Position numbers and translations under genes: made by a program
Part shown: piece after piece, positions 16,001 through 23,281 of the stretch
Numbering within the stretch: position 1 is the stretch's first letter
Layout of the letters: the number at the start of each line of letters is the position of its first letter
Assembly (NCBI GenBank): GCA_018817905.1
Contig: JAHISS010000068.1
Location: 1-35,749, forward strand
Source: Nanobdellota archaeon
GTDB taxonomy: Archaea; Nanobdellota; Nanobdellia; Pacearchaeales; GW2011-AR1
Direction of reading: 5' to 3'
DNA length: 35,749 bases
Notes under the pieces: model-generated
The model's input: the letters and a program-made list of their open reading frames with translations, nothing else
The model's database searches: none
Told to the model about the DNA's origin: nothing

Positions 16001-16498
16001 AGAATCTATCCGCAGCAAGGCATCCTTAATCTCGACTGCAATAGATTTAATTTTCTTCCCGTCAAAATTACACGTCTCCTCACAGATAGACAAAACCTCG
16101 AAGTCCTCACCCAAGACCAGCGAATCACTTCCGAATATTAAATGCTTTCTTCCGAGTTCATCAACAGCAAGTACTCTTGCATAACCCGCCGGAGAAAAAA
16201 TTTCCCCGTCCCCTGAAAAAGTCACAGAAGAAACAGGTTCATCAAAATCAAGAAGAACAATTTCGCTTTTCTCAAAAGCTCCATAAACTTCAGTCTTAAC
16301 AACGCCCTTATCAGGAACAGTGAGATATGAAAGACTTTCCCAATACATTAGCAGATTACTTGAAAAAATATACGCTTGGTCGTATTGCTCAGAACTCGGA
16401 CCCAACCCCACATCCTCCTCTCCAACAAAATATTCCAACCCTGCAAAAACTGCGACAAACAAAATAATCAAAACAATCCCAACAACCTCTTTTCTCAT
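12626..16498 (-). CDS. Membrane-anchored papain-family (C1) cysteine protease with GLUG, lectin-like and Cys-rich modules
   Basis: A 1290-residue surface or secreted protease. Residues 1-23 are a basic start plus one hydrophobic helix (MRKEVVGIVLIILFVAVFAG), a signal or anchor. A propeptide-like region precedes the C1 peptidase (about 320-510), whose catalytic residues are Cys339 (GSCGSCWAF), His457 and Asn477 (KNSWG). Asp-rich, probably Ca-binding DNDGDG repeats follow (about 517-600). Next is a Cys-rich region, then GLUG repeats (GGLVG, about 741-1015). A C-type-lectin-like domain (CPLNWQYF start, about 1022-1155) precedes the shared C-terminal cassette (about 1160-1290). The substrate is unknown. 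The glycan- or adhesion-type modules suggest action on other cells' surface proteins. A TATA box 26 nt upstream gives a leaderless transcript. Confidence 0.9.
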   Translation of the reverse strand: MRKEVVGIVLIILFVAVFAGLEYFVGEEDVGLGPSSEQYDQAYIFSSNLLMYWESLSYLTVPDKGVVKTEVYGAFEKSEIVLLDFDEPVSSVTFSGDGEIFSPAGYARVLAVDELGRKHLIFGSDSLVLGEDFEVLSICEETCNFDGKKIKSIAVEIKDALLRIDSIEVLPLSSKSSQDLLPNEVYLDNQENLKVEAWQEKVARENLRWMPDKTSVSGFTYEEKRKLLGGNGQIPDELPNLQGFEYYKGGIFEVSPSRTKPKMQEEITREVPKTHQELPEQEPEIIAEEQEIDKEENEQSSSGKVLFSPSELPESWDWRNVHGENWNTPVKNQGSCGSCWAFAAVGATELLTNLYFNQHIDLDLSEQDVLSCSGGGSCDGGQPGYALDYIKSQGVVDENCFPYSASDESCVNKCADPDEKMKIAAKEEFNSMVQNEEFLKTRIIKGSVSGGIWDWWHAMALIGYNDSQGEDIWIFKNSWGDNWGEEGYGEIMIPFEDFEWTYSLFDPAISDLVPRIVTCENNDGDGYCNWGISPTKPDNCPPGCNDFIGDCNDNDPSEYMANGFRCGTTECNDGIDNDGDGLIDLGDPSCDSAEDNSETFPFNMIDCIDTDGGRDYYEKSLVRGVASFSDGDYYVDREEKCSFWGDLQEWRCNGQGDLLYELYGCPLACLDGACVKCQDSDTTLEYPDGINPYLKGTVELENRANATDRCIINGTVLIEYRCNGDVYTHTRFSCPCSDGVCLIEICTPEEFDQIRDFPERSYVQVCDIDLSDLENFEPIENFYGTYDGNGHKISNFVYQTTKDKVGLFGEIDGGVIKNLTLINITLKGDDFVGGLAGSIKGESVVNKVSIEDARVEGNIRIGGLVGHAAYSQITQSSSTGLVIGEYYVGGLVGDSWNLTTENSYSHTQVSALSYCSGGLIGDDYRGKIINSYSSGLVSCLDCDGLIGGLVGCCSLGETIFSYWDVNSSGQTESPYGSGEGRTTEEMTSVPRPADTYVGWDFENVWYQEDGHYPSLHKIESSPKICPLNWQYFPQIDKCVFNGYEMNLTYGQAVSYCESEDGWLANSLELNSVCDSFHLRPGEVCEGYPGHYYGCIGFVRVTEHKLWHDTGFHFVHPVCDEVVYDSCGTQAMNGSNCQLQEFLVSDDDDYGFVCLKEPIMSCEPQHQCRSDGCGQDYVPEGDAWCEQEYGSEYQCCVRTMPLTCSELGGVCMLPDDCNVILASGDECADEGYPGYLCCEKDMVEDNGSVSREAPQREPVPEQRAGGFIEKEKMELSPEGEGFWDWLKGLFG

Positions 16499-16518
16499 CC
16501 ATCAATAAACTTTCAGAC

Positions 16519-16528
16519 TTATATAAAA
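16519..16528 (-). promoter_or_regulatory. TATA box of the first C1 protease
   Basis: Minus-strand TTTTATATAA, centred 26 nt before ATG 16498. The sequence from TATA to ATG is nearly the same as at the other C1 protease (32244-32273). Confidence 0.65.
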
Positions 16529-16589
16529 TTTACTACGCCGCCTTCAAAAATTACAACATCTATTTCCGATTCCGAAATCTGTTAAAATC

Positions 16590-18371
16590 CTACTCAACAA
16601 CACTCTTAACCCTTCTAACCCCAGCACTCACCGACTCTTCCTTCAAAATCTTAAACTTCCCAATATCTTTCGTGTTGCGAACATGCGGTCCGGTACAAAT
16701 CTCCTTACTAAAATATCCTTTCTCCTCGTCAGGCTCAACAACAGTGTAAACCGAAACAACGTCAGGATACTTCGCCCCGAACTCTCCCTGCGCACCTGCC
16801 TCAAACGCCTCTTGCAATGGAACTTCCTCCCTCTTCACTTCCAAACCCCGCGAAATTTTCTCGTTAACTAAATCTTCAACCGCTTGTCTCTCTTCATCCG
16901 TCAACTTTCTCTCAAAAGAAAAATCAAACCTTGACCTCGCAGGGGTAATATTCGAACCCTTCTGCTTAACATCTGCATTCAAAACTCTCTTCAATGCCTC
17001 CACCAACAAATGCGTCGCAGTGTGCAACTTCTTCGTCTGCTCCGAATCATCAGCCAAACCTGACTTAAACTGCCCTGCAGAAGAAGTCCTAGACAAATCC
17101 TGATGTTTCTTAAACTCCTCATTGTATTCTTCCAAATCAACCTTCGCCCCTCGTTCGTTAGCCAACTCGACAGTCATCTCAATCGGAAAACCAAAACTCT
17201 GGAACAAAAGAAACGCCTCCCTTCCAGAAATAATCTCATCCTTCGCAACCTTCTCAAACATCTTCAACCCTTTTTCCAACGTCTGCCTAAATCTTTTCTC
17301 CTCCTCTTCCAACTCTGCATAAATAAACTTATGATTCCTATGCAATTCCTGATAATCTGGATAAATCGGGAGAACCGTCTTCGCAACGTTAACAGTAAAA
17401 TCTCCTTCGATTCCCAAAATTTTCCCATAACGAATCGCTCTTCTAATCAATCTTCTAAGAACATAACCCTGCCCTAAGTTCGAAGGATTCACACCTCGTT
17501 CATCCCCAAGAATAAAAACCGCCGCCTTAATGTGGTCAGCAATAATCCTAAACTCCTTCTTGTTATCTTCATATTTCTTCCCACTCAACAACTCAATCTC
17601 CTCAATAATCGGCCAAAACATCGGGGTCTTATAATTATCATCCAGCCCAAGCAAAACCGCAATCGTCCTCTCAACTCCCATTCCGGTATCAACATTCTTT
17701 TGCGAAAGACTTTCATACCTTCCTTCCTTCGTCCGATTATACTGCATAAAAACATCATTCCAAATCTCGACCCAATTTTTATCTTCAGAATCAAACTTCT
17801 CCGGCAACACCTCTTCTGGACCAATCCAATAAAACATTTCTGTGTCTGGTCCGCACGGTCCTGTCTCTCCAGCAGGCCCCCACCAATTTTCCGACTTAGA
17901 AAGAAAAACAATTCTTTCCTCTGGAATTCCCAACGATTTCCAAATCTCTGCACTTTCTCCATCTCGCGGAGCAGTTTCATCTCCAGCGAAACACGAAACA
18001 GCCAACCTCTCAACAGGAATCTCCAAAACCCTCGTCAAAAACTCAAAAGAAAACTCAATCGCATCTTTCTTCCAATAATCCCCAAGCGACCAATTCCCAA
18101 GCATCTCAAAAAAAGTATGATGCGTCTCATTTCCAACCTCGTCTATATCTCCGGTCCGAATGCACTTCTGCGCGTTCACCAACCGCCGACCATAAGGATG
18201 CCTCTGGCCCTGCAAGTAAGAAACAAGCGGATGCATTCCTGCAGTCGTAAAAAGCACAGTCGGATCATTTTCAGGAATCAGCGACGCCGATGGAATCTCA
18301 TGATGCTTCTTCGACTTAAAAAACTCAACATACGCCTTGATTAATTCCCAGCGGGTTTTTATTTTAACCAT
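16590..18371 (-). CDS. alaS: Alanyl-tRNA synthetase, short bacterial-type, without the C-Ala domain
   Basis: A 593-residue enzyme that charges tRNA-Ala with alanine and edits mischarged Ser/Gly. The class II catalytic core starts TRWELIKAYVEFFKSKKHHEIPSA-like and contains TTAGMHPLVSYL and ETGPCGPDTE. The helical tRNA-binding part follows. The editing domain has its zinc ligands: His450 and His454 (HTATH), Cys559 and His563 (CTGPH). The protein ends right after the editing domain, whereas typical AlaRS is near 870 residues with a C-terminal C-Ala domain. The N-terminus looks bacterial rather than archaeal, suggesting transfer, perhaps from a CPR-type bacterium (inference). ATG 18371 is chosen over TTG 18377 because TATA (18393-18400) is 25 nt upstream. 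Confidence 0.93.
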   Translation of the reverse strand: MVKIKTRWELIKAYVEFFKSKKHHEIPSASLIPENDPTVLFTTAGMHPLVSYLQGQRHPYGRRLVNAQKCIRTGDIDEVGNETHHTFFEMLGNWSLGDYWKKDAIEFSFEFLTRVLEIPVERLAVSCFAGDETAPRDGESAEIWKSLGIPEERIVFLSKSENWWGPAGETGPCGPDTEMFYWIGPEEVLPEKFDSEDKNWVEIWNDVFMQYNRTKEGRYESLSQKNVDTGMGVERTIAVLLGLDDNYKTPMFWPIIEEIELLSGKKYEDNKKEFRIIADHIKAAVFILGDERGVNPSNLGQGYVLRRLIRRAIRYGKILGIEGDFTVNVAKTVLPIYPDYQELHRNHKFIYAELEEEEKRFRQTLEKGLKMFEKVAKDEIISGREAFLLFQSFGFPIEMTVELANERGAKVDLEEYNEEFKKHQDLSRTSSAGQFKSGLADDSEQTKKLHTATHLLVEALKRVLNADVKQKGSNITPARSRFDFSFERKLTDEERQAVEDLVNEKISRGLEVKREEVPLQEAFEAGAQGEFGAKYPDVVSVYTVVEPDEEKGYFSKEICTGPHVRNTKDIGKFKILKEESVSAGVRRVKSVVE

Positions 18372-18392
18372 GACCAATCAAAAAATAGGTTG

Positions 18393-18400
18393 TATATAAA
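18393..18400 (-). promoter_or_regulatory. TATA box of alaS
   Basis: Minus-strand TTTATATA, about 25 nt before ATG 18371. Confidence 0.6.
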
Positions 18401-18415
18401 ATTATTCCTTAAATG

Positions 18416-18464
18416 CTAAACAACCTCTTTCCTCATCCCTTAACGAACTTTTAGAATTATAAAA
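18416..18464 (-). pseudogene. Vestigial protease promoter plus first six codons
   Basis: Minus-strand ATGAGGAAAGAGGTTGTT (from 18436) encodes MRKEVV, identical to the start of all three large proteases, and is then cut by TAG (18416-18418). Upstream, a TATA box (18457-18464) lies 26 nt from the ATG. The spacer resembles that of the C1 protease promoters. It is either a decayed fourth protease gene or a recombined promoter that now reads into alaS. Confidence 0.6.
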
Positions 18465-18469
18465 AACTT

Positions 18470-18771
18470 CTAGCCCATTCTCTTAACAGACTCCTTCTTT
18501 ATCAAATCCCTTTTTTCCTCTGAAACAGAAAACAAAATTTTCTCAATCATTCTTTCTGAAATAGTGAAAACATAATTCATCTTTATAACGCTATCTTTAA
18601 TCGCGCCCTCCTTCTTCAGCAAGGGCACTCCCTTCATCTTTAAATTAGATGTAATGCCTGCACTACCACATTTCCCAACTCCTCGAAAAGAACCAAAGCA
18701 GGCCTCTTCTTTATTTCAAAAGTGTCAGCATACTGAACAGAAGCAAGAACAACTTCCCCAAACTTATGCAT
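18470..18771 (-). pseudogene. MazF/PemK-like toxin gene, frameshifted
   Basis: Translation from ATG 18771 gives MHKFGEVVLASVQYADTFEI then KKRPALVLFEELGNVVV, the opening of an archaeal MazF/PemK-type mRNA interferase (GEVVL...KKRPALVL). The frame then breaks near 18655-18668. Shifting by one base restores the rest: AGITSNLKMKGVPLLKKEGA, IKDSVIKMNYVFTI and a helical end at TAG 18470. A single-base deletion, or less likely a sequencing error or programmed shift, therefore separates the two halves. The toxin start overlaps the antitoxin stop by 8 nt, as usual for such pairs. If the break is real, the toxin is inactive. Confidence 0.75.
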
Positions 18772-18988
18772 CTTCCCAAGCCCCTTCTTCTTTATTATCC
18801 CACAGCTCTTTCATTTTCTCCTGTTGTATCTTATGCAAAAATTCGTCATACTGATTACTTTGCTTGACTTTAACAAAGATAGAAATCATCTTCTCTATCA
18901 ATTCATTGTAAGTCTGCTTAGGATACTCCTTCGTCTTTTTCAGCATCCCAATTATTTTCTTATCCAGCAAAACAGTTGATTGAATCAT
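18764..18988 (-). CDS. Antitoxin of a MazF-like toxin-antitoxin pair
   Basis: A 74-residue protein with an N-terminal ribbon-helix-helix-like half (MIQSTVLLDKKIIGMLKK, then YNELIEKM) for DNA binding. The acidic C-terminus KELWDNKEEGAWEDA is a typical toxin-binding tail in archaeal antitoxins of this sort. It directly precedes and overlaps the toxin frame by 8 nt. Three TATA-like repeats at 11-bp spacing lie just upstream and could be both promoter and operator. With the toxin frame broken, this antitoxin may be an orphan that still binds its operator. Confidence 0.75.
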   Translation of the reverse strand: MIQSTVLLDKKIIGMLKKTKEYPKQTYNELIEKMISIFVKVKQSNQYDEFLHKIQQEKMKELWDNKEEGAWEDA

Positions 18989-19001
18989 TCTATTTACTCT
19001 C

Positions 19002-19034
19002 TATATAACAACTATATACAAACTATATAACCGT
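19002..19034 (-). promoter_or_regulatory. Triple 11-bp repeat at the antitoxin promoter
   Basis: On the plus strand CTATATAACAA, CTATATACAAA and CTATATAACCG start at 19002, 19013 and 19024, exactly one helical turn apart. They overlap the expected TATA position of the antitoxin gene (ATG 18988), so they could be operator half-sites for autoregulation. Confidence 0.55.
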
Positions 19035-19036
19035 TC

Positions 19037-19424
19037 CTACTCAAAAAACTTTTTCAACCAATCCCAAAACCCTTCACCTTCAGGAGAAAGCGCCATCTTT
19101 TCTTTTTCAATAAAACCTCCACCGCCACGCTCAGGAACTGGTTCTCTTTGAGGCACTTCTCTTAAGATTCTTCCTTTATCTTCTTCACAACAATAATATC
19201 TAGGATAACCTTCATCAGCACACTCGTCTCCAGAAGCCAATATCACATCACAATCCTCGGGCAACATACATTCCCCACCTAATTCACTACATGTTAAAGG
19301 AGAAGTTCGAACACAACACTGATATTCTAAACCATATTCTTGCTCACACCAAGCGTCTCCTTCTGGCACAGGGTCTTGGCCGCAGCCATCGCTGCGGCAT
19401 TGGTATTGTGGTTCGCAAGTGGAT
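19037..19424 (-). repeat. Protease C-terminal cassette, copy 2
   Basis: Nearly the same cassette as at 12626 and 28435, here ending GEGFWDWLKKFFE. Several substitutions in the linker make it the most diverged of the three. Confidence 0.88.
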
Positions 19425-22400
19425 GATTGACATTTTCCCGCACTGCTTGCTTCATATATCCTCTGAATCTCATTCTGAGAAAGGACACTGTTATACAAAG
19501 AAACTTCGTCAATTAAACCGTCAAAATAAAGAGTGCTAGGGGATGGAGTTCCGCCAATAAACAAGGGCTCGTCGTCTACTAAAATCGGAACATTAATCTG
19601 TCCGATACTCGATAATCCAGCAATCTCTCCATTAATATACAGATTACCCTCGCCAGTTAATTCGTCGTACGTACACGCAACATGATTCCACGCTTCTAAA
19701 TTCAAAAGAATTTCACCACTACCTGCAACCTCCAACAAGCCAGCAGAAGTTTCAAAATAACAGAATAAATCTTCTTCTGGGTAATCATCAATAAACATGC
19801 CATAAGAATAATCTTTTAAGACAACAGTCCCCTCACCAGTAAAATTATTTGATTTTATCCATGCTTCAATTGTCACAGAAGTAACATCTAAATTGTCCGC
19901 ATCCGGAATTTCTACGTAATCATCATAACTGTTGAAAGAAAATGCCTGTTCAGCCCTGCCTTCTGCAAAACCCACACCACCCTTTAATTCTCCATCATTC
20001 TCATCTACAACATCTTCTGCATTTCCTTCTCCAGGCCACCAACTTACTATTCCAAAAGATACGGAGGCGCATTCAAACAAAGCATTATAATTAACTCTTA
20101 AGAAAGCAGGATTGTAATCATTCATATCATCAACCCAAAGCGTATTTGTTTTATCCAGATCAATAACTTCATCAGAAATATCATGTCCTTCTCTAACTCC
20201 GAACGTGGTAAATCCTTCCCTGTTCAAGAAGTTTAGTCCTTCATCATTTAGAACAATTTTACTCTCTTCGCCTAACGCCATCTCTGATAAATACAAATTT
20301 TCAGACAAGAGAACTGGATTATCCACTGTGCCACATTGATTGAAATCTTCGCCAGAAAGAAATAGGGGTGATTGCTGTGTAGACTCTACGGCAGATATGT
20401 AATGATTCCCGTCATCATCATCTGATTCGATGGAAATAGGAAAAACAACAAGTTCGGTTGAGCTTATAGTCATTTCATCAATTAATTGAGAGGTGTCAAA
20501 AGATAGAAACAGCCTACTCGCCTTAATAATCTCTAAAGTTTGATCTCTCATAACTCCCACTTCAAATATATTTTGTGCGTCTCCCTGCCCTGCATCATGA
20601 ACACTATCCCAATCATCTACGTCGTTTGTAGTTTTCCGAATGCTACCACTTCCTAAAAAATTGTGCATTATTTCTAAACTGCACGTTCCGTCTAAATTAT
20701 AACTTCCCCCATAATTACAGACAAATTGACTGCATTCGCTAACATCTAACTGACACCCAGCACTACAATTCAAAATGCCCCCGGCATGTCCTAAACTCTC
20801 GCAAGTTTCACCATTAAAATAAATTCCATCGCATTCTTCCCCAAATTCAATTATCCCGTTACCACAATTAGAGTTCTGAACCAATATCATAGACATATCT
20901 TCACTTGACATTCCATCAATATCATAACCTATTAACTTCAAATAATAAAGATCATTTTCATAAGATATAGAATCAAACAGATGGATGGTTTCGTCTTCCT
21001 TCTGATTTGTAGAAATTGAAATCAGGTACCACTCATTTATCAAAGGGACAAATTCGCTGAAATTTGATTCTTCACTAAACTCAAAAGTGTCTAAATAAAT
21101 ATCATCCATCTCTAACGCTTTCTCTAAACTTCCTTTCCAAGTCTCTCCCTGTAGAAACCCGCTCAATTCACTTTCAGTAATTAAATCTAAATCGATAGCA
21201 GATCTAAAAAATCCCTTGCTTACATACAACTCATAATGATCAAAACTATCAGCCATGGCGGTGCCAATTATTTCTTCCTGCCCAACAATTATCCCGCCAG
21301 TCTCGACAATCGAAATAGGTGGCTTTTCAGAGAATACAGAATTCAATGCATCAATCCTCCCGTAACCTTCACGGTTTGGAGAAATATAGACTGTATGTTC
21401 AATAGCTCCTTCCCTTAAGCTGTGTTGTATTTCTCTTGGAGACCAGCCAGGATGTGCTTGTTTTATTAAAGCCACTAAACCAGATACATGTGGTGTAGAC
21501 ATTGAGGTGCCTGACTTGTACTCATATTCTCCTTCTCGGCATAGATTAAAATCATCGCTATAAGGAACTGCTGCGCAAATCATTACCCCATGAGCAGTAA
21601 CATCAGGTTTTACAATCCCAAAACTCTCTCCAAAAATCGGACCTTTTGATGATGATTGTGCTAAAAAATCGTTTTTGTCAGAGTTTCCAACAACGATTAT
21701 TTCTTTTGACATTGGACTGCCAATAGTCATAGCAGACTCACCACTATTACCTGCAGAAGTAACTGCAACAACTCCGACCTGAACAGAGTTGTCAAAAGCA
21801 TTCGACAAAATATCGTTAGGACCGCATATGCCGCTATACCCTCCAAAATAAACACAAGGCATGCCTGCACTCATACTAATAATATCGAGGTGATCAGAGA
21901 AACCCCCATCTTGGTTAGGATCAACACTCCAATCAACCGCTCTCAAAATGGTGTCTGTAAAAGTATGGCGACTCGAAACTGAGACTTTCAATGCATAAAT
22001 TTTCGCACCTGGAGCAACACCATTAAACCCTTCATTTTCTTCAACAAGGCCATTGCCATCCCAGTCACCCTTCCCCGCCGCTATAGAAGCAACATGAGTT
22101 CCATGCTCACCGCCAGCCATTGGATCAGGATCATCATCACCAAAATCCCACCCCCCAACAACCTTCTCACAATCCCCTGCCAAAAATTCTTCCGTTGTGC
22201 AGTTCCCTAAATCCGGATGGGTGTAATCAACCCCAGTATCAATAATACCAATTGTAATACCTTCTCCCGTAAGATTTCTCCCGAAATTATCTTGCATCTG
22301 CCAAACGTCATCTGCGTTTATCAAAGGAACAGACTCATTCAAATTAAACTCCAACGGATAGTTCGGAACAATACGCAATACTTCGGGCTGGTTTTTCAAA

Positions 22401-22789
22401 TAGTTTAGTTCTGCTTTGGTCACATCTTTAATGAAGATTGCATTCAAGACATTCTTAACAGCTCCCACAGTTTTCCCTTTTTCGGAAAATCTGCTTAATT
22501 TAGTTCTGAAAGAATTCTGTTCCGCTTCAATCGTATTTCTTTGCTGTACCAGTTTTGATTCGACGTTTATCTCTCTGGATTTTTCAAGTGAAACTTTTTT
22601 TTCTATAACGCTCTGCTCCCTAAGCTGCACGATATATTCTGCATTGCTGCTGCTTTCGAGAACCGTGCCCTCTCTTGCAGAATATTTTATCTTAGGAAAA
22701 AACATCTCGTTATCTAAAGAATATTCCAACCCTGCAAAAACTGCGACAAACAAAATAATCAAAACAATCCCAACAACCTCTTTCCTCAT
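19037..22789 (-). CDS. Membrane-anchored subtilisin-family (S8) serine protease with LamG and Cys-rich modules
   Basis: A 1250-residue protease. The N-terminal anchor (MRKEVVGIVLIILFVAVFAG) matches the two C1 proteases. An inhibitor-I9-like propeptide (about 50-150) precedes the S8 domain (about 160-500). Its catalytic residues are Asp184 (IIDTGVDYTHPDL), His232 (GEHGTHVAS) and Ser429 (GTSMSTPH), with oxyanion Asn348 (TSAGNSG). After a beta-rich linker come a Cys-rich CGNGIIEFGEECDG module (about 637-690), a beta-sandwich region (about 690-910) and a LamG domain (about 915-1115). The shared C-terminal cassette ends the protein. It lacks its own promoter: its ATG directly abuts the stop of the coiled-coil gene upstream, so it is expressed with that gene. 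Confidence 0.93.
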   Translation of the reverse strand: MRKEVVGIVLIILFVAVFAGLEYSLDNEMFFPKIKYSAREGTVLESSSNAEYIVQLREQSVIEKKVSLEKSREINVESKLVQQRNTIEAEQNSFRTKLSRFSEKGKTVGAVKNVLNAIFIKDVTKAELNYLKNQPEVLRIVPNYPLEFNLNESVPLINADDVWQMQDNFGRNLTGEGITIGIIDTGVDYTHPDLGNCTTEEFLAGDCEKVVGGWDFGDDDPDPMAGGEHGTHVASIAAGKGDWDGNGLVEENEGFNGVAPGAKIYALKVSVSSRHTFTDTILRAVDWSVDPNQDGGFSDHLDIISMSAGMPCVYFGGYSGICGPNDILSNAFDNSVQVGVVAVTSAGNSGESAMTIGSPMSKEIIVVGNSDKNDFLAQSSSKGPIFGESFGIVKPDVTAHGVMICAAVPYSDDFNLCREGEYEYKSGTSMSTPHVSGLVALIKQAHPGWSPREIQHSLREGAIEHTVYISPNREGYGRIDALNSVFSEKPPISIVETGGIIVGQEEIIGTAMADSFDHYELYVSKGFFRSAIDLDLITESELSGFLQGETWKGSLEKALEMDDIYLDTFEFSEESNFSEFVPLINEWYLISISTNQKEDETIHLFDSISYENDLYYLKLIGYDIDGMSSEDMSMILVQNSNCGNGIIEFGEECDGIYFNGETCESLGHAGGILNCSAGCQLDVSECSQFVCNYGGSYNLDGTCSLEIMHNFLGSGSIRKTTNDVDDWDSVHDAGQGDAQNIFEVGVMRDQTLEIIKASRLFLSFDTSQLIDEMTISSTELVVFPISIESDDDDGNHYISAVESTQQSPLFLSGEDFNQCGTVDNPVLLSENLYLSEMALGEESKIVLNDEGLNFLNREGFTTFGVREGHDISDEVIDLDKTNTLWVDDMNDYNPAFLRVNYNALFECASVSFGIVSWWPGEGNAEDVVDENDGELKGGVGFAEGRAEQAFSFNSYDDYVEIPDADNLDVTSVTIEAWIKSNNFTGEGTVVLKDYSYGMFIDDYPEEDLFCYFETSAGLLEVAGSGEILLNLEAWNHVACTYDELTGEGNLYINGEIAGLSSIGQINVPILVDDEPLFIGGTPSPSTLYFDGLIDEVSLYNSVLSQNEIQRIYEASSAGKCQSSTCEPQYQCRSDGCGQDPVPEGDAWCEQEYGLEYQCCVRTSPLTCSELGGECMLPEDCDVILASGDECADEGYPRYYCCEEDKGRILREVPQREPVPERGGGGFIEKEKMALSPEGEGFWDWLKKFFE

Positions 22790-23122
22790 TTATTCCTCTC
22801 TCAACTTCTCCAGCTTCTCCCTAACTCTTTCAATTTCTTCCTTTAAGCTTAACTTCTTTTCTTTCTTCTTCCCACCCTTAACAACTTTCTCTCTAGTTCC
22901 GTATTCTGTTTTTGGCAGAACTTTCTCCAACTTCGCAATCAACTCAAGTGTGCCTTCTACCTTGCTTTTCAAAGCAACTTTCAAAACAAGCTCCTCATTT
23001 CTCAGCGTTTTGTAATCCCTAAAACTCTGCACCAAATTCAAAAGCTCCAACTGCGATTGCAGTAAATGCTTCGCCCCGTAAAATTTTTCCGACGAAGAAA
23101 GTTTCACAAACTCAGATTTCAT
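22790..23122 (-). CDS. Small coiled-coil hypothetical protein
   Basis: A 110-residue helical protein. Heptad-like Leu/Val spacing runs through residues 15-70, followed by a basic linker (KVVKGGKKKEKK) and a second charged coiled coil at the C-terminus. No family is recognised. Its stop abuts the ATG of the S8 protease. Its own start overlaps the TGA of the leader ORF in repeat copy 4 (ATGA), with a Shine-Dalgarno-like AAGGAGAG upstream. It appears to be the middle of an operon running 23884 to 19037. Confidence 0.65.
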   Translation of the reverse strand: MKSEFVKLSSSEKFYGAKHLLQSQLELLNLVQSFRDYKTLRNEELVLKVALKSKVEGTLELIAKLEKVLPKTEYGTREKVVKGGKKKEKKLSLKEEIERVREKLEKLREE

Positions 23123-23280
23123 CTTTCTCTCCTTGAAACAAAAAAGGCTTCTGAAGTTAAAAAATAATCATTATCTAATCTGACGGTTCGGTTGTGTAAT
23201 AATCTTAAGGCAGGGGGGCAGCAAGCTGCAGAAATTTCTTCTCGATTAAACATAAATCTTGGGTTTGTTTGTAATAACAT
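23119..23280 (-). CDS. Leader ORF in repeat copy 4 (translation uncertain)
   Basis: A 53-codon ORF starting MLLQTNPRFM at ATG 23280, 1 nt after the stop of the acidic gene upstream. Its TGA overlaps the next start as ATGA. The first seven residues match the leader ORFs of copies 1-3. The rest differs because the repeat core is inverted here. The frame is also open further upstream, inside the acidic gene. Confidence 0.4.
   Translation of the reverse strand: MLLQTNPRFMFNREEISAACCPPALRLLHNRTVRLDNDYFLTSEAFFVSRRER
23161..23280. repeat. Intercistronic repeat element, copy 4 (core inverted)
   Basis: On the plus strand the core reads AATAATCTTAAGGCAGGGGG, then CAGAAATTTCTTCTCGATTAAA, like copies 1-3. 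The conserved 22-nt opening block is at the opposite end and on the minus strand (23259-23280, about 20 of 22 bases identical to copy 2). Thus the opening faces the minus-strand gene while the core is flipped. Confidence 0.7.
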
Positions 23281-23281
23281 T

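Noticed and set aside
17532-18344. Long plus-strand ORF of 270 codons opposite alaS
   Set aside because: It is antisense to a clear, motif-complete alaS and has a skewed, repetitive composition (Pro, Asn, Arg, Leu).
19327-19539. Short ORFs on both strands within the S8 protease C-terminal cassette
   Set aside because: They are shadows of the Cys-rich coding region, with no promoter or homologous start.
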